Part shown: piece by piece, positions 1 to 6,103 of the stretch
Numbering within the stretch: the first letter of the stretch is position 1
How the letters are laid out: every line of letters starts with the position of its first letter
Assembly (NCBI GenBank): GCA_016926135.1
Contig: JAFGPH010000451.1
Location: 1 to 11,964, forward strand
Reading direction: 5' to 3'
DNA from: Deltaproteobacteria bacterium
Lineage (GTDB): Bacteria > Desulfobacterota > DSM-4660 > Desulfatiglandales > HGW-15
Length of the DNA: 11,964 bases
The notes under the pieces: generated by a model
Told to the model about the DNA's origin: nothing
Seen by the model: only the letters and a program-made list of their open reading frames with translations
Database searches by the model: none
Program-made: the position numbers and the translations under genes

Positions 1-84
1 ATCGGTTTCCTGACACGACATCTTCAAGAACCGTTCTTGCGTGCCCTTGGTAACTCTCTGTAAATAATAGTGAAGTTGTTTATT

Positions 85-112
85 ATTCTATCAGCCTGTC
101 ACAAAAAGTCAA
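85..112 (-). promoter_or_regulatory. Sigma70-type promoter reading leftward out of the window
   Basis: On the minus strand a -35 box TTGACT (112-107) and a -10 box TAGAAT (90-85) are separated by 16 bases, a good match to a housekeeping promoter. Transcription would start near position 78 and leave the window. An AT-rich inverted repeat, AATAATA (63-69) and TATTATT (81-87), overlaps the downstream edge of the -10 box and could be an operator. A minus-strand ATG lies at 22-20, but without a convincing RBS, so I do not call a gene there. The promoter call rests on box match and spacing only. Confidence 0.5.
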
Positions 113-448
113 GGTAAACGGATCGTCACCTCTATTCTTGGGCATTATGCGCCATTTTCCTTCCGGCCTTGCCGCACCACAGGGTGAGGGACGTTTTTGT
201 CCAAGTGGACAAACTCGACTAGGTCCGCATCATGGACTTGGGGACTGGTACTGGTTTACTGAGTGGGTTTGAGAGCCTAGTTTTTTACTTGTGAGTTCTT
301 GCCGGATCTGCAGGAAATCGGCCATCCGAAGAACCTGAGATAAGTCTGAGCCATCCCGGCGATTTCCAGTAGACTTCACCCTTCATCCATGCTCTTGAGA
401 GACTGATCTGCGCGCAAAGTGCTTGCCCAAAAAATTCCTCGGGCTGAC
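113..448. other. Gene-free stretch
   Basis: Apart from the palindrome at 196-213, I see no open reading frame with a plausible start, no tRNA-like cloverleaf and no clear terminator. It may be decayed sequence, like the toxin-antitoxin remnants that follow it, but I recognise no protein fragment in it. Confidence 0.4.
196..213. promoter_or_regulatory. Perfect 18-bp palindrome, operator-like
   Basis: The sequence TTTGTCCAAGTGGACAAA has two perfect 8-base arms around a 2-base centre. That symmetry is typical of binding sites for dimeric helix-turn-helix repressors. It lies in a gene-free stretch between the leftward promoter at 85-112 and the rightward promoter at 449-477, about 85 bp upstream of the former. 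No regulator gene beside it is an obvious partner. Confidence 0.35.
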
Positions 449-477
449 TTGACGCCCTATAACCTTTATGTTATATT
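449..477 (+). promoter_or_regulatory. Sigma70-type promoter of the HigBA-like locus
   Basis: A -35 box TTGACG (449-454) and a -10 box TATATT (472-477) are separated by exactly 17 bases. The predicted transcript starts near 484, directly at the 5' end of the toxin homology. An ATG at 468-470 lies inside the promoter, so it is unlikely to be a real start even though a long frame is open from it. Confidence 0.65.
458..475. promoter_or_regulatory. Inverted repeat over the -10 box, probable autoregulatory operator
   Basis: TATAACCTTTATGTTATA has perfect 6-base arms TATAAC and GTTATA around 6 bases, and it covers most of the -10 box at 472-477. Type II toxin-antitoxin operons are usually repressed by their own antitoxin at such a site, and the XRE-type antitoxin at 903-1199 is the natural binder. 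That this protein binds here is inference from position and symmetry. Confidence 0.5.
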
Positions 478-483
478 CATTTC

Positions 484-858
484 CTGCCTTGGCCTGTTAT
501 TCTCTCAGACGAATACGAAGAGTGGCTGTTGAACCTCTCTCATGCTGCCCAGAAGGCTATTGCGGCAGACTTGAATGTCCTCAGCATCATGGGACCACAA
601 CTCGGTCGACCCCATGTGGACCATGTGAAAGGCTCCCGTTACCCGAACATGAAGGAGTTGAGGACCACCTCTTACGGTCATGCATACAGAAGCCTTTTTG
701 CTTTTCACCCCGAAAGACAGCCGTGATTCTGGCCGGCGGAGAGAAGACAGGCAAGGCCGGAAAGAGGGTATACAGTCGCCTTATCCAGAGGGCAGACGCA
801 ATCTGTGAGCGCTATCTTCAGGACCCAGGAGAAGCGACCGAACGACCGAAGAGAGTAA
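484..858 (+). pseudogene. HigB/RelE-like toxin gene, frameshifted (phage-derived Gp49-like family)
   Basis: Translation in two frames gives one recognisable type II toxin of the HigB/Gp49-like group, which are mRNA-cleaving ribosome-dependent nucleases. Frame 1 (about 484-711) encodes SDEYEEW, then GRPHVD, KGSRYPNMKELR and YRSLFAF. The frame then hits TGA at 724-726. Homology continues in frame 3 from about 712 with AVILAGGEKTG and ends near YLQD. Adding one C to the C4 run at 708-711 would restore HPRKTAVILAGG, so a one-base deletion in a homopolymer explains the break. In frame 1 the expected start position is CTG (484-486), not ATG, and no ATG, GTG or TTG precedes the homology. The original stop is also unclear: frame 3 runs on into the antitoxin, while TAA at 856-858 lies in frame 1. 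The gene is probably inactive, but a sequencing error at the C run cannot be excluded. Confidence 0.7.
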
Positions 859-902
859 AACGACCACCGGATTTTATCGGTACAGACATGGAGGGTTGGA
901 TC

Positions 903-1199
903 ATGCGTTCTTTGGAAACTGTAATGAAGCAGGCCTTTACGGCCAAGGTGAGAGAAGAAATCAGGCGCAGAGCCAAGGAGAAGGCTGCAAGAATAAAACT
1001 GCAGCAGCTTCGGGAAGCGAGAGACGTCAGCCAAGAGGCAGTGGCGCGAACCATGGGGATCAGTCAGGCAGCACTTTCCCGGCTTGAGCACCGGCCCAAC
1101 ATTACTGTTGCTACACTCCAGCGATACATTGAGGCGCTGGGTGGTCAACTTGAGGTTCGTGCGGTCTTCGGGGATTCCAAAGAAGAAATCGTGGCATAA
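903..1199 (+). CDS. HigA-like antitoxin, XRE-family helix-turn-helix
   Basis: This 98-residue protein is of usual size for the antitoxin encoded just downstream of HigB-type toxins. A charged helical N-terminus (EEIRRRAKEKAARIKLQQLREARDV in part) leads into a Cro/C1 helix-turn-helix at about residues 35-72, with SQEAVARTMGISQAALSRLE as the core. It is followed by the conserved tail TLQRYIEALGGQLEV. I chose ATG 903 because GGAGGG (890-895) lies 7 bases upstream. The same frame is open back to ATG 468, but those upstream residues are out-of-frame or frameshifted toxin sequence. In the family the antitoxin neutralises the toxin and represses the operon; here the repressor probably outlives its toxin. 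The toxin gene ends about 45 bases upstream, so they would have been co-transcribed from the promoter at 449-477. Confidence 0.8.
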   Translation: MRSLETVMKQAFTAKVREEIRRRAKEKAARIKLQQLREARDVSQEAVARTMGISQAALSRLEHRPNITVATLQRYIEALGGQLEVRAVFGDSKEEIVA

Positions 1200-1323
1200 C
1201 CCGTGAGGGCCTCCGGGACGCTGCCGAGAAAGCAAAAAGCCTCCTCTAGCTGGATTAAGATTCCTCGCCAATTCCTTCACATCTCGAAGTTGCGATATCC
1301 ATATCGATCCAGAGGATATCAGC

Positions 1324-1581
1324 CTACAGCAGAATCTGGGGGAGCTTTGGCTTCGATAACACCGCGAGAGGGGCGTTGAACCAAAAAGGGGTTATCCTTA
1401 GCATTCGCGTCGTGCGTCCTGCGGCGAAACTGATCCGCGGAGAATAGGTCCCCGTCCGGCAGCCCGGCCCCCCGGTTGGCCAGGTTAATATGCCGTCGCT
1501 CACCGCCACCCTCTCGGACTTGCTGATGGCCTGAATTCCCTGTCGGAGCTTCTCTGGAATTCTTACGGTCAAGGTAGCCAT
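1324..1581 (-). pseudogene. Ribbon-helix-helix (CopG/VapB-like) antitoxin remnant
   Basis: The frame opens with MATLTVRIPEKLRQ and continues ISKSERVAVSD, a clear RHH N-terminus: a beta strand that contacts DNA, then two helices. AGGAGA lies 7 bases upstream of the ATG. After about residue 29 the translation loses all resemblance to the family, which normally continues with a VREAL-type helix and an acidic toxin-binding tail. It becomes GILTWPTGGPGC and then low-quality sequence to the stop. The overlapping minus-strand frame (1319-1633) also gives no recognisable continuation, so a deletion or rearrangement near 1494 is more likely than a simple frameshift. No toxin partner such as a PIN domain is visible next to it. 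A truncated RHH peptide may still be made. Confidence 0.6.
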
Positions 1582-1594
1582 GATGGGATCTCCT

Positions 1595-1607
1595 GTTGTA
1601 CCACAAC
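1595..1607. promoter_or_regulatory. Operator-like inverted repeat upstream of the RHH remnant
   Basis: GTTGTACCACAAC has perfect 5-base arms around 3 bases and lies 13 bases upstream of the start of the RHH antitoxin remnant, just before its RBS. RHH antitoxins repress their own operons at short palindromes in this position. I see no clean promoter of consensus spacing for this gene: a TTGAGA and a TAATAC upstream are only about 14 bases apart. Confidence 0.4.
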
Positions 1608-1722
1608 GTATTACCGGAGACGGTTTCTCTCAAGCCTCTTGCAGAACATGACCGACTTCAGTATCGTACTCCTGCCCGGGAGTCCTGGGAGCTGACCCGT
1701 AGACAAGAGAAGCCGTAAAGTA

Positions 1723-1804
1723 CCCTTTTCAGAAAGGGGCATTCAGGGGGATTCTGCAGCGCATCCCACGGCAACCCTCCCATCCCCCCTTTGCCAAAGG
1801 GAGG
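1723..1804. repeat. Palindromic, MITE-like intergenic repeat
   Basis: Two C-run/G-run hairpins face each other. The left one is CCCTTT (1723-1728) with AAAGGG (1733-1738). The right one is CCCTTTG (1787-1793) with CAAAGGG (1795-1801). The left end continues into CAGGGGGATT, and the right end is preceded by CCTCCCATCCCCCC, so the halves are roughly inverted copies of each other around an unrelated core of about 30 bases. Similar C-rich/G-rich palindromes are dispersed between genes in many deltaproteobacterial genomes. The dispersed nature cannot be shown from one copy. Confidence 0.45.
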
Positions 1805-1912
1805 CCACTTGCGGATGGGATCTCAGTCCACCCGGGGCAATGCCTTTCCGTTTTCATCCCGGCAAGAAAAGCAACCCATACCAGATGGGGGAGGTGTCGG
1901 TTCACGTCACCG

Positions 1913-1920
1913 AAAGGAGG
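1913..1920 (+). promoter_or_regulatory. RBS that fixes a TTG start for the phosphotransferase gene
   Basis: AAAGGAGG is followed by 9 bases and then TTG at 1930-1932 in the correct frame. The alternative ATG at 1840 would add 30 residues translated from sequence next to the palindromic repeat, with no family resemblance and no RBS of similar quality. The first residues after TTG (MKLLDLFRK) suit a normal N-terminus. Confidence 0.65.
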
Positions 1921-1929
1921 ATTTTCCTG

Positions 1930-4521
1930 TTGAAGTTGTTGGATCTCTTCAGAAAGGGTCGAGCGGACAAGCAAACCGCTGAGAAAGGAGGTGTTCTTCA
2001 CCAGCGCTACGAATGCTTCAGAAGAATCCTCGCGTCCAACGACAAGGCCCTGGGAATCATCTCGGACCTGGAGAACATCATCTACCAGGACAAGCCCTTT
2101 TCAATCGCCTACGTCCTCGATCGATCCCGAAACCTGATCAGCGAAGTCTTCTCCATCGTGGAGGACCTCAATGCGCTGACGGAGACGGCGTATCCCGAAC
2201 TCTTTGACGTGGCGGAAGAGGTCTCCACATCGGTTCTTGCCGAGTTGCGGAAGAAGAAGAGGATTGAAGAGACCCCTCTTGTCCTGCCCCTGGAGAGACT
2301 CAGCCTCGACAATATCGCGGAAGTGGGAGGAAAGGCGGCCAATCTGGGTGAGATTTACAACAGGGCACATCTCCCGGTCCCGCCGGGCTTTGCCGTGACG
2401 GCCTACGCCTGCCAGCACTTCCTGGACCGGAACGGGCTCACCGGCCTGATCGAGGAGAGACTGAGCGATCTTGAGGTGAACGACACGGAGAGCCTCATGG
2501 CCGTCAGCCGCGAAATCCAATCCCTGATCATGGAGGCACTTATTCCGGCGGATCTGGAGCAGGCGATCCAGCAGGCCGTAAGGGTGCTGAAGCACAAGGC
2601 GGGAAGCCCCCTTCGCCTTTCCGTGAGGAGCAGCGCCACCAGTGAGGACTCGGAGGCGAGCTTCGCGGGACAGCATTCCACGGTACTGAATGTGAGCGAG
2701 GAGAATATCCTGCCTGCCTACCGGGAGGTGGTGTCCAGCACATTCAACCCCAGGGCGATCTTCTACCGACGCGCCAAGGGCTTCATGGACCAGGACGTGA
2801 TCATGAGCGTGGCCTGTATTCTTATGGTCGATGCGAAGGTGAGCGGCGTCCTGTACACCGTGGACCCCAACGACAGCCGCCACGCGGTCGTCCTGATCAG
2901 CGCCGTCTGGGGTTTGGCCGTGAGCCTGGTGGACGGATCCGCGTCAAACGACTTCTATCAGGTCGACAAGAAAACAAGACAGATGGAGGAGGCGGAGATC
3001 GCCGAAAAGGCTTCTCTCCTGAGGTCGGACGTGGAGGACGGCGTCAGGGAAGAGCCTGTTCAGGAGGACCTGAAGACAAGACCCTGTCTCGATCCCTACC
3101 AGATTGAAGTGCTGGTAAATTACGCCCTGCGACTGGAGGCCCATTACGGTTTTTCACTGGACATCGAGTGGGCCATTGACCGAAACGACCGGTTGTACAT
3201 CCTCCAGGCACGGCCCCTGAGACGCTCCAGGGACACCGAGGAGGAGACGGACCGAACGTCTGGAGGGGACGCCGTTTCGGCCGCGCCGACCCATCCGGTC
3301 CTTCTCAAGGGAGGGTCTTCGGCCTCTGACGGGACCGCGGCAGGGAGGGCCTTTGTGATCAGGTCGGATCACAACATCCACCATGTTCCTGAGGCCGCGA
3401 TCGTGATTGCAAGACAGACCTCCCCCCGATACGTCCCCCTCATGGGCCGCATACAGGCCATTGTGACGGATGTGGGAACCGTGACCGGGCACATGGCCTC
3501 GGTGGCCAGGGAGTTCCGGATACCGGCCCTGGTGGGAACCGGATCGGGCACGGAGGTGATTCCCCACGGTGAAGAAATCACCGTGGATGCCACCAACAGG
3601 ACAATCTATCGCGGGAGGGTGCAGAGCCTGCTGAAAAGAAGGAAGGCCCGCAATCCCATGAAGGGGAGTCCGATTTACCGGACCGTCCAGGCGGCCCTCA
3701 AACGCATAGCCCCTCTCCACCTCACGGATCTCCGTGATGATGACTTCAGATGCGAGGGATGCCGGACGCTCCACGATATCATCCGCTTTGCCCATGAGAT
3801 GGCCATGCAGGAGATGTTCCGGATCGGGCACGATGTGGAATCCGAGAGGACCGCGGCCATCCCCCTGCGCGTTTCCCTTCCTGCGAAGATCCTGGTGGTG
3901 GATCTGGCCGGAGGATTGTCGGTTCCCACCGGCATGAGGGAAGCGACCCTCGATCATGTTGTCTCCACCCCCTTCAAGGCCCTGCTCAGGGGCATGACCC
4001 ACGAGGCCGTCTCCTGGACCCAGCACGGCGCGGCGAACTGGCGGGGTCTCGGATCCGTCATTGCAGAGTCCCTGCTCCGGGACCCTTTCCTGGAGGGCCC
4101 CATGGGTGGACCGAGCTATGCCGTCGTTGCGGCCCACTACCTCAACTTCAGTTCCCGCCTGGGGTACCATTTCGTCACGGTGGATACCTTTTGCGGACCC
4201 CATGTGAACGACAACTACATCACCTTCTATTTCAAGGGTGGGGCCGCGGATATTGCACGCCGATCCAGGCGGGCGCACCTCATCGCCATGATCCTCCGCT
4301 GGTTGGGCTTCAGCATCGAGCAAAAGGGGGACATGGTGAGGGCTGAGATGAAGAAGTACCAGAGCCCTGTGCTGGAGCAGAAGCTGGACATGGTCGGCAG
4401 GCTCCTGGGGTCCGTAAACCTCCTGGACATGGCCCTGGAGGACGACCGGCAGGTGGAATGGTACGCGGAGCGATTCATGGAGGGTGACTACACCTTCCAG
4501 GCACAAACTGCCCCACGGTAA
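1930..4521 (+). CDS. PEP-synthase-like phosphotransferase with a noncanonical C-terminal domain
   Basis: The product has 863 residues from TTG 1930, or 893 from ATG 1840. Domains in order are as follows. Residues 20-115 are helical (RYECFRRILASNDKAL). Residues about 125-435 form the pyruvate phosphate dikinase/PEP synthase ATP-binding domain, with VGGKAANLGE near 131, VRSSATSEDSEASFAGQ from 232 and ILQARP ending near 429. Residues about 460-550 form the PEP-utilising swivelling domain, where GTVTGHMASVAREF carries His521, the residue that becomes phosphorylated in this family. The C-terminal 290 residues lack the PEP/pyruvate TIM barrel. They instead contain CEGC (608-611), LHDIIRFAHEM, a GYHFVTVDTFCGP segment and KLDMVGRLLGSVNLLDMAL. 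Known relatives with this split chemistry, such as rifampin phosphotransferase and phenylphosphate synthase, use ATP to phosphorylate the histidine and then a non-pyruvate acceptor. The acceptor here is unknown. The protein is soluble, with no signal peptide or membrane segment. Annotation simply as PEP synthase would be misleading. Confidence 0.8.
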   Translation: MKLLDLFRKGRADKQTAEKGGVLHQRYECFRRILASNDKALGIISDLENIIYQDKPFSIAYVLDRSRNLISEVFSIVEDLNALTETAYPELFDVAEEVSTSVLAELRKKKRIEETPLVLPLERLSLDNIAEVGGKAANLGEIYNRAHLPVPPGFAVTAYACQHFLDRNGLTGLIEERLSDLEVNDTESLMAVSREIQSLIMEALIPADLEQAIQQAVRVLKHKAGSPLRLSVRSSATSEDSEASFAGQHSTVLNVSEENILPAYREVVSSTFNPRAIFYRRAKGFMDQDVIMSVACILMVDAKVSGVLYTVDPNDSRHAVVLISAVWGLAVSLVDGSASNDFYQVDKKTRQMEEAEIAEKASLLRSDVEDGVREEPVQEDLKTRPCLDPYQIEVLVNYALRLEAHYGFSLDIEWAIDRNDRLYILQARPLRRSRDTEEETDRTSGGDAVSAAPTHPVLLKGGSSASDGTAAGRAFVIRSDHNIHHVPEAAIVIARQTSPRYVPLMGRIQAIVTDVGTVTGHMASVAREFRIPALVGTGSGTEVIPHGEEITVDATNRTIYRGRVQSLLKRRKARNPMKGSPIYRTVQAALKRIAPLHLTDLRDDDFRCEGCRTLHDIIRFAHEMAMQEMFRIGHDVESERTAAIPLRVSLPAKILVVDLAGGLSVPTGMREATLDHVVSTPFKALLRGMTHEAVSWTQHGAANWRGLGSVIAESLLRDPFLEGPMGGPSYAVVAAHYLNFSSRLGYHFVTVDTFCGPHVNDNYITFYFKGGAADIARRSRRAHLIAMILRWLGFSIEQKGDMVRAEMKKYQSPVLEQKLDMVGRLLGSVNLLDMALEDDRQVEWYAERFMEGDYTFQAQTAPR

Positions 4522-4579
4522 GATCCCTCCTCGAACGGCCTCGCAGTTGTCTTCTCCTTGCCCCCGAATAAGGAAATCA
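4522..4579. other. Convergent intergenic gap
   Basis: The phosphotransferase gene (plus strand) and the flavoprotein gene (minus strand) end 58 bp apart. I find no GC-rich hairpin followed by a T run in either direction, so no intrinsic terminator is called. Termination may be Rho-dependent or read through into antisense. Confidence 0.4.
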
Positions 4580-5965
4580 TCACGGGAGGTAGATGGGTGT
4601 GCCAAGCGCGTCCCTTGCCGCCTCTGCGAGGGACTCACTGAGCGTAGGATGGGGAAAGGCTGCCCGGGCCAGTTCTTCGAGGGTTGCCTCCATCTGGATC
4701 GCAAGCACTCCCTGACCGGCCATCTCCGCAGCCCCTTCACCAATAAAGTGCACCCCGAGCACTTCTCCATATTTCTTCTCGGCGACCACCTCAACGATCC
4801 CTTCGGTCTGGGAGATCAGCATGCCGAAGGGATTCATGGAGAGCGGCGCCGCGCCCGTGATCACATCATAGCCCTCCCGCGTTGCCTCTTTGCCGGTCAG
4901 TCCCACGCAGGCGACCTGGGGTTGGGTAAAGAGAATCCGGCATCTGGAGCCCCGATGAAAACGGCAGTTCCTCCCCATGGCATTCTCGGCAGCCACCATC
5001 CCACCCGCAGAGGAGAGGTGGGAATAATGCATCGTCTCGGGGGAGGTCACGTCCCCTATGGCATAGATCCCCGGGACGCAGGTCTCCATCCGCTCGTTGA
5101 CTTCGATGTATTCAGCCTTGTCATCCAGTCCAACGGTTTCAAGCCCCAAATCCGCCAGCCGGGCCTGCCGCCGAATGCTGATGACCTTGTCAAAGACAAG
5201 TTCCTCCTCCAGGTCCCTGCCACTGAAAAGGACCCGTAGACCGCTCTTGGCTTTATTCAATCCTGCGATCTCTGCCCCGCTCAAAACTGTAATCCCCTGC
5301 AGCTTCAAGGACCTGGCAAGCCGTGTTCGGATGGTCTTGCTCTCCAGCGGCAGGATCGCCTTATCCGGAGTGGCCAGGGTCACTTCTGATCCGAACCGAT
5401 GGAGGAATTGCGCAATCTCCAATAGCCATGGACTCCTGCCATAAAGAAGCGCTCTTTCAGGTGGCTTCTCGACTTTCAGGAGTTCGCTGCTATTGACGAC
5501 GCCTTCCAGTTCCGCCCCTGGAAAGGAAGGTTTCAACCACCCGGCGCCGGTAGCCAGAATGAGACGTTCAAAGGGCAGGGTCTCGCCGTTGACCTCCACC
5601 CTGCCCTTTCCTGTTACTCTGCCGTTGCCCTGGATAATCCTCACACCCCTTTTCCTGACCGTACTTCTGACCCCTTCCCTCATAAAGGCGATCAGGCTCT
5701 CCTGTCTGGCGATCAGCTTGCTGTAGTCCGTGGTGATTCGGGCAAAATCAATGCCCATATCTTTTCCCAGGGCAAGGCGCCCCAGGATGCCGGATGCTGC
5801 CATCATATGTCCATAGGGCACACATCCCCTGTTCATGCATAGCCCGCCTAATTCCTCCCCCTCTACAAGGACAACTCTCCCACCCAACTGGGCCGCCCTG
5901 ATGGCAGCGGGCACACCGCCCGCTCCTCCACCCAGTACAATGACATCCCGGCTTTTTTCTGGCAT
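4580..5965 (-). CDS. Dihydrolipoamide-dehydrogenase-like FAD disulfide oxidoreductase, divergent
   Basis: A 461-residue class I pyridine-nucleotide-disulfide oxidoreductase. An N-terminal FAD motif VIVLGGGAGG (8-17) is followed by the redox disulfide C43-MNRG-C48. ILATG (136-140) and YAIGD (301-305) complete FAD binding, and the C-terminal dimerisation domain holds the catalytic dyad in FPHPTLSE (His439, Glu444). In the family the enzyme reoxidises dihydrolipoyl groups of 2-oxoacid dehydrogenase complexes with NAD+. Two sites are unusual. The second Rossmann motif, normally GGGYIGLE, is YGRSPWLLE (175-183). The SK after the second active cysteine (normally CIPSK) is replaced by YG. The VGRRPN-type segment reads ISIRRQARLADLGL. 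NAD(P) use is therefore doubtful. GGAGG lies upstream of the ATG. It is the last gene of the leftward cluster, after a 138-base gap, and pairs naturally with the E1 gene. Other thiol or disulfide substrates are possible. Confidence 0.8.
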   Translation of the reverse strand: MPEKSRDVIVLGGGAGGVPAAIRAAQLGGRVVLVEGEELGGLCMNRGCVPYGHMMAASGILGRLALGKDMGIDFARITTDYSKLIARQESLIAFMREGVRSTVRKRGVRIIQGNGRVTGKGRVEVNGETLPFERLILATGAGWLKPSFPGAELEGVVNSSELLKVEKPPERALLYGRSPWLLEIAQFLHRFGSEVTLATPDKAILPLESKTIRTRLARSLKLQGITVLSGAEIAGLNKAKSGLRVLFSGRDLEEELVFDKVISIRRQARLADLGLETVGLDDKAEYIEVNERMETCVPGIYAIGDVTSPETMHYSHLSSAGGMVAAENAMGRNCRFHRGSRCRILFTQPQVACVGLTGKEATREGYDVITGAAPLSMNPFGMLISQTEGIVEVVAEKKYGEVLGVHFIGEGAAEMAGQGVLAIQMEATLEELARAAFPHPTLSESLAEAARDALGTPIYLP

Positions 5966-5981
5966 TCCTGTCCTCCCGAAT

Positions 5982-6006
5982 CCCGTAACCGTTTGCAGTT
6001 ACCGGG
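5982..6006 (-). promoter_or_regulatory. Hairpin in the leader of the flavoprotein gene
   Basis: Read on the minus strand, CCC plus GTAAC pairs with GTTAC plus GGG around an 8-base loop, with one bulged G: an 8-bp stem ending 16 bases upstream of the ATG, just before the GGGAGG RBS. There is no T run, so it is not an intrinsic terminator. It could stabilise or process the downstream message, or be chance. Confidence 0.3.
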
Positions 6007-6103
6007 CCAAGCTCCCTCGCGTGGAAGGAGATGGGGCATCATGTTCTCAGGGCCTTGGACGCACGGTATTTGTAATCGGGTTTTTGGACCACGGCAAGGC
6101 TTT

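Noticed and set aside
25..39. CAAGAA-CCG-TTCTTG inverted repeat as a terminator
   Set aside because: The 6-bp stem has a 3-base loop and no T tract on either side; too weak to call.
468..902. N-terminal extension of the antitoxin gene back to ATG 468
   Set aside because: The ATG lies inside the promoter, upstream of the predicted transcription start. The residues up to about 711 are the wrong frame of a toxin gene. GGAGGG before ATG 903 gives a better start.
1840..1929. ATG 1840 as the phosphotransferase start
   Set aside because: There is no comparable RBS, and the 30 added residues show no family resemblance; AAAGGAGG points to TTG 1930.
4522..4579. Bidirectional terminator between the convergent genes
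   Set aside because: No stem of useful length followed by a T run is present on either strand.
3154..4794. 546-residue minus-strand open frame
   Set aside because: It lies antisense to the phosphotransferase gene and into the flavoprotein gene's 3' end, and its translation has no recognisable domain. It is a shadow frame of GC-rich coding DNA.
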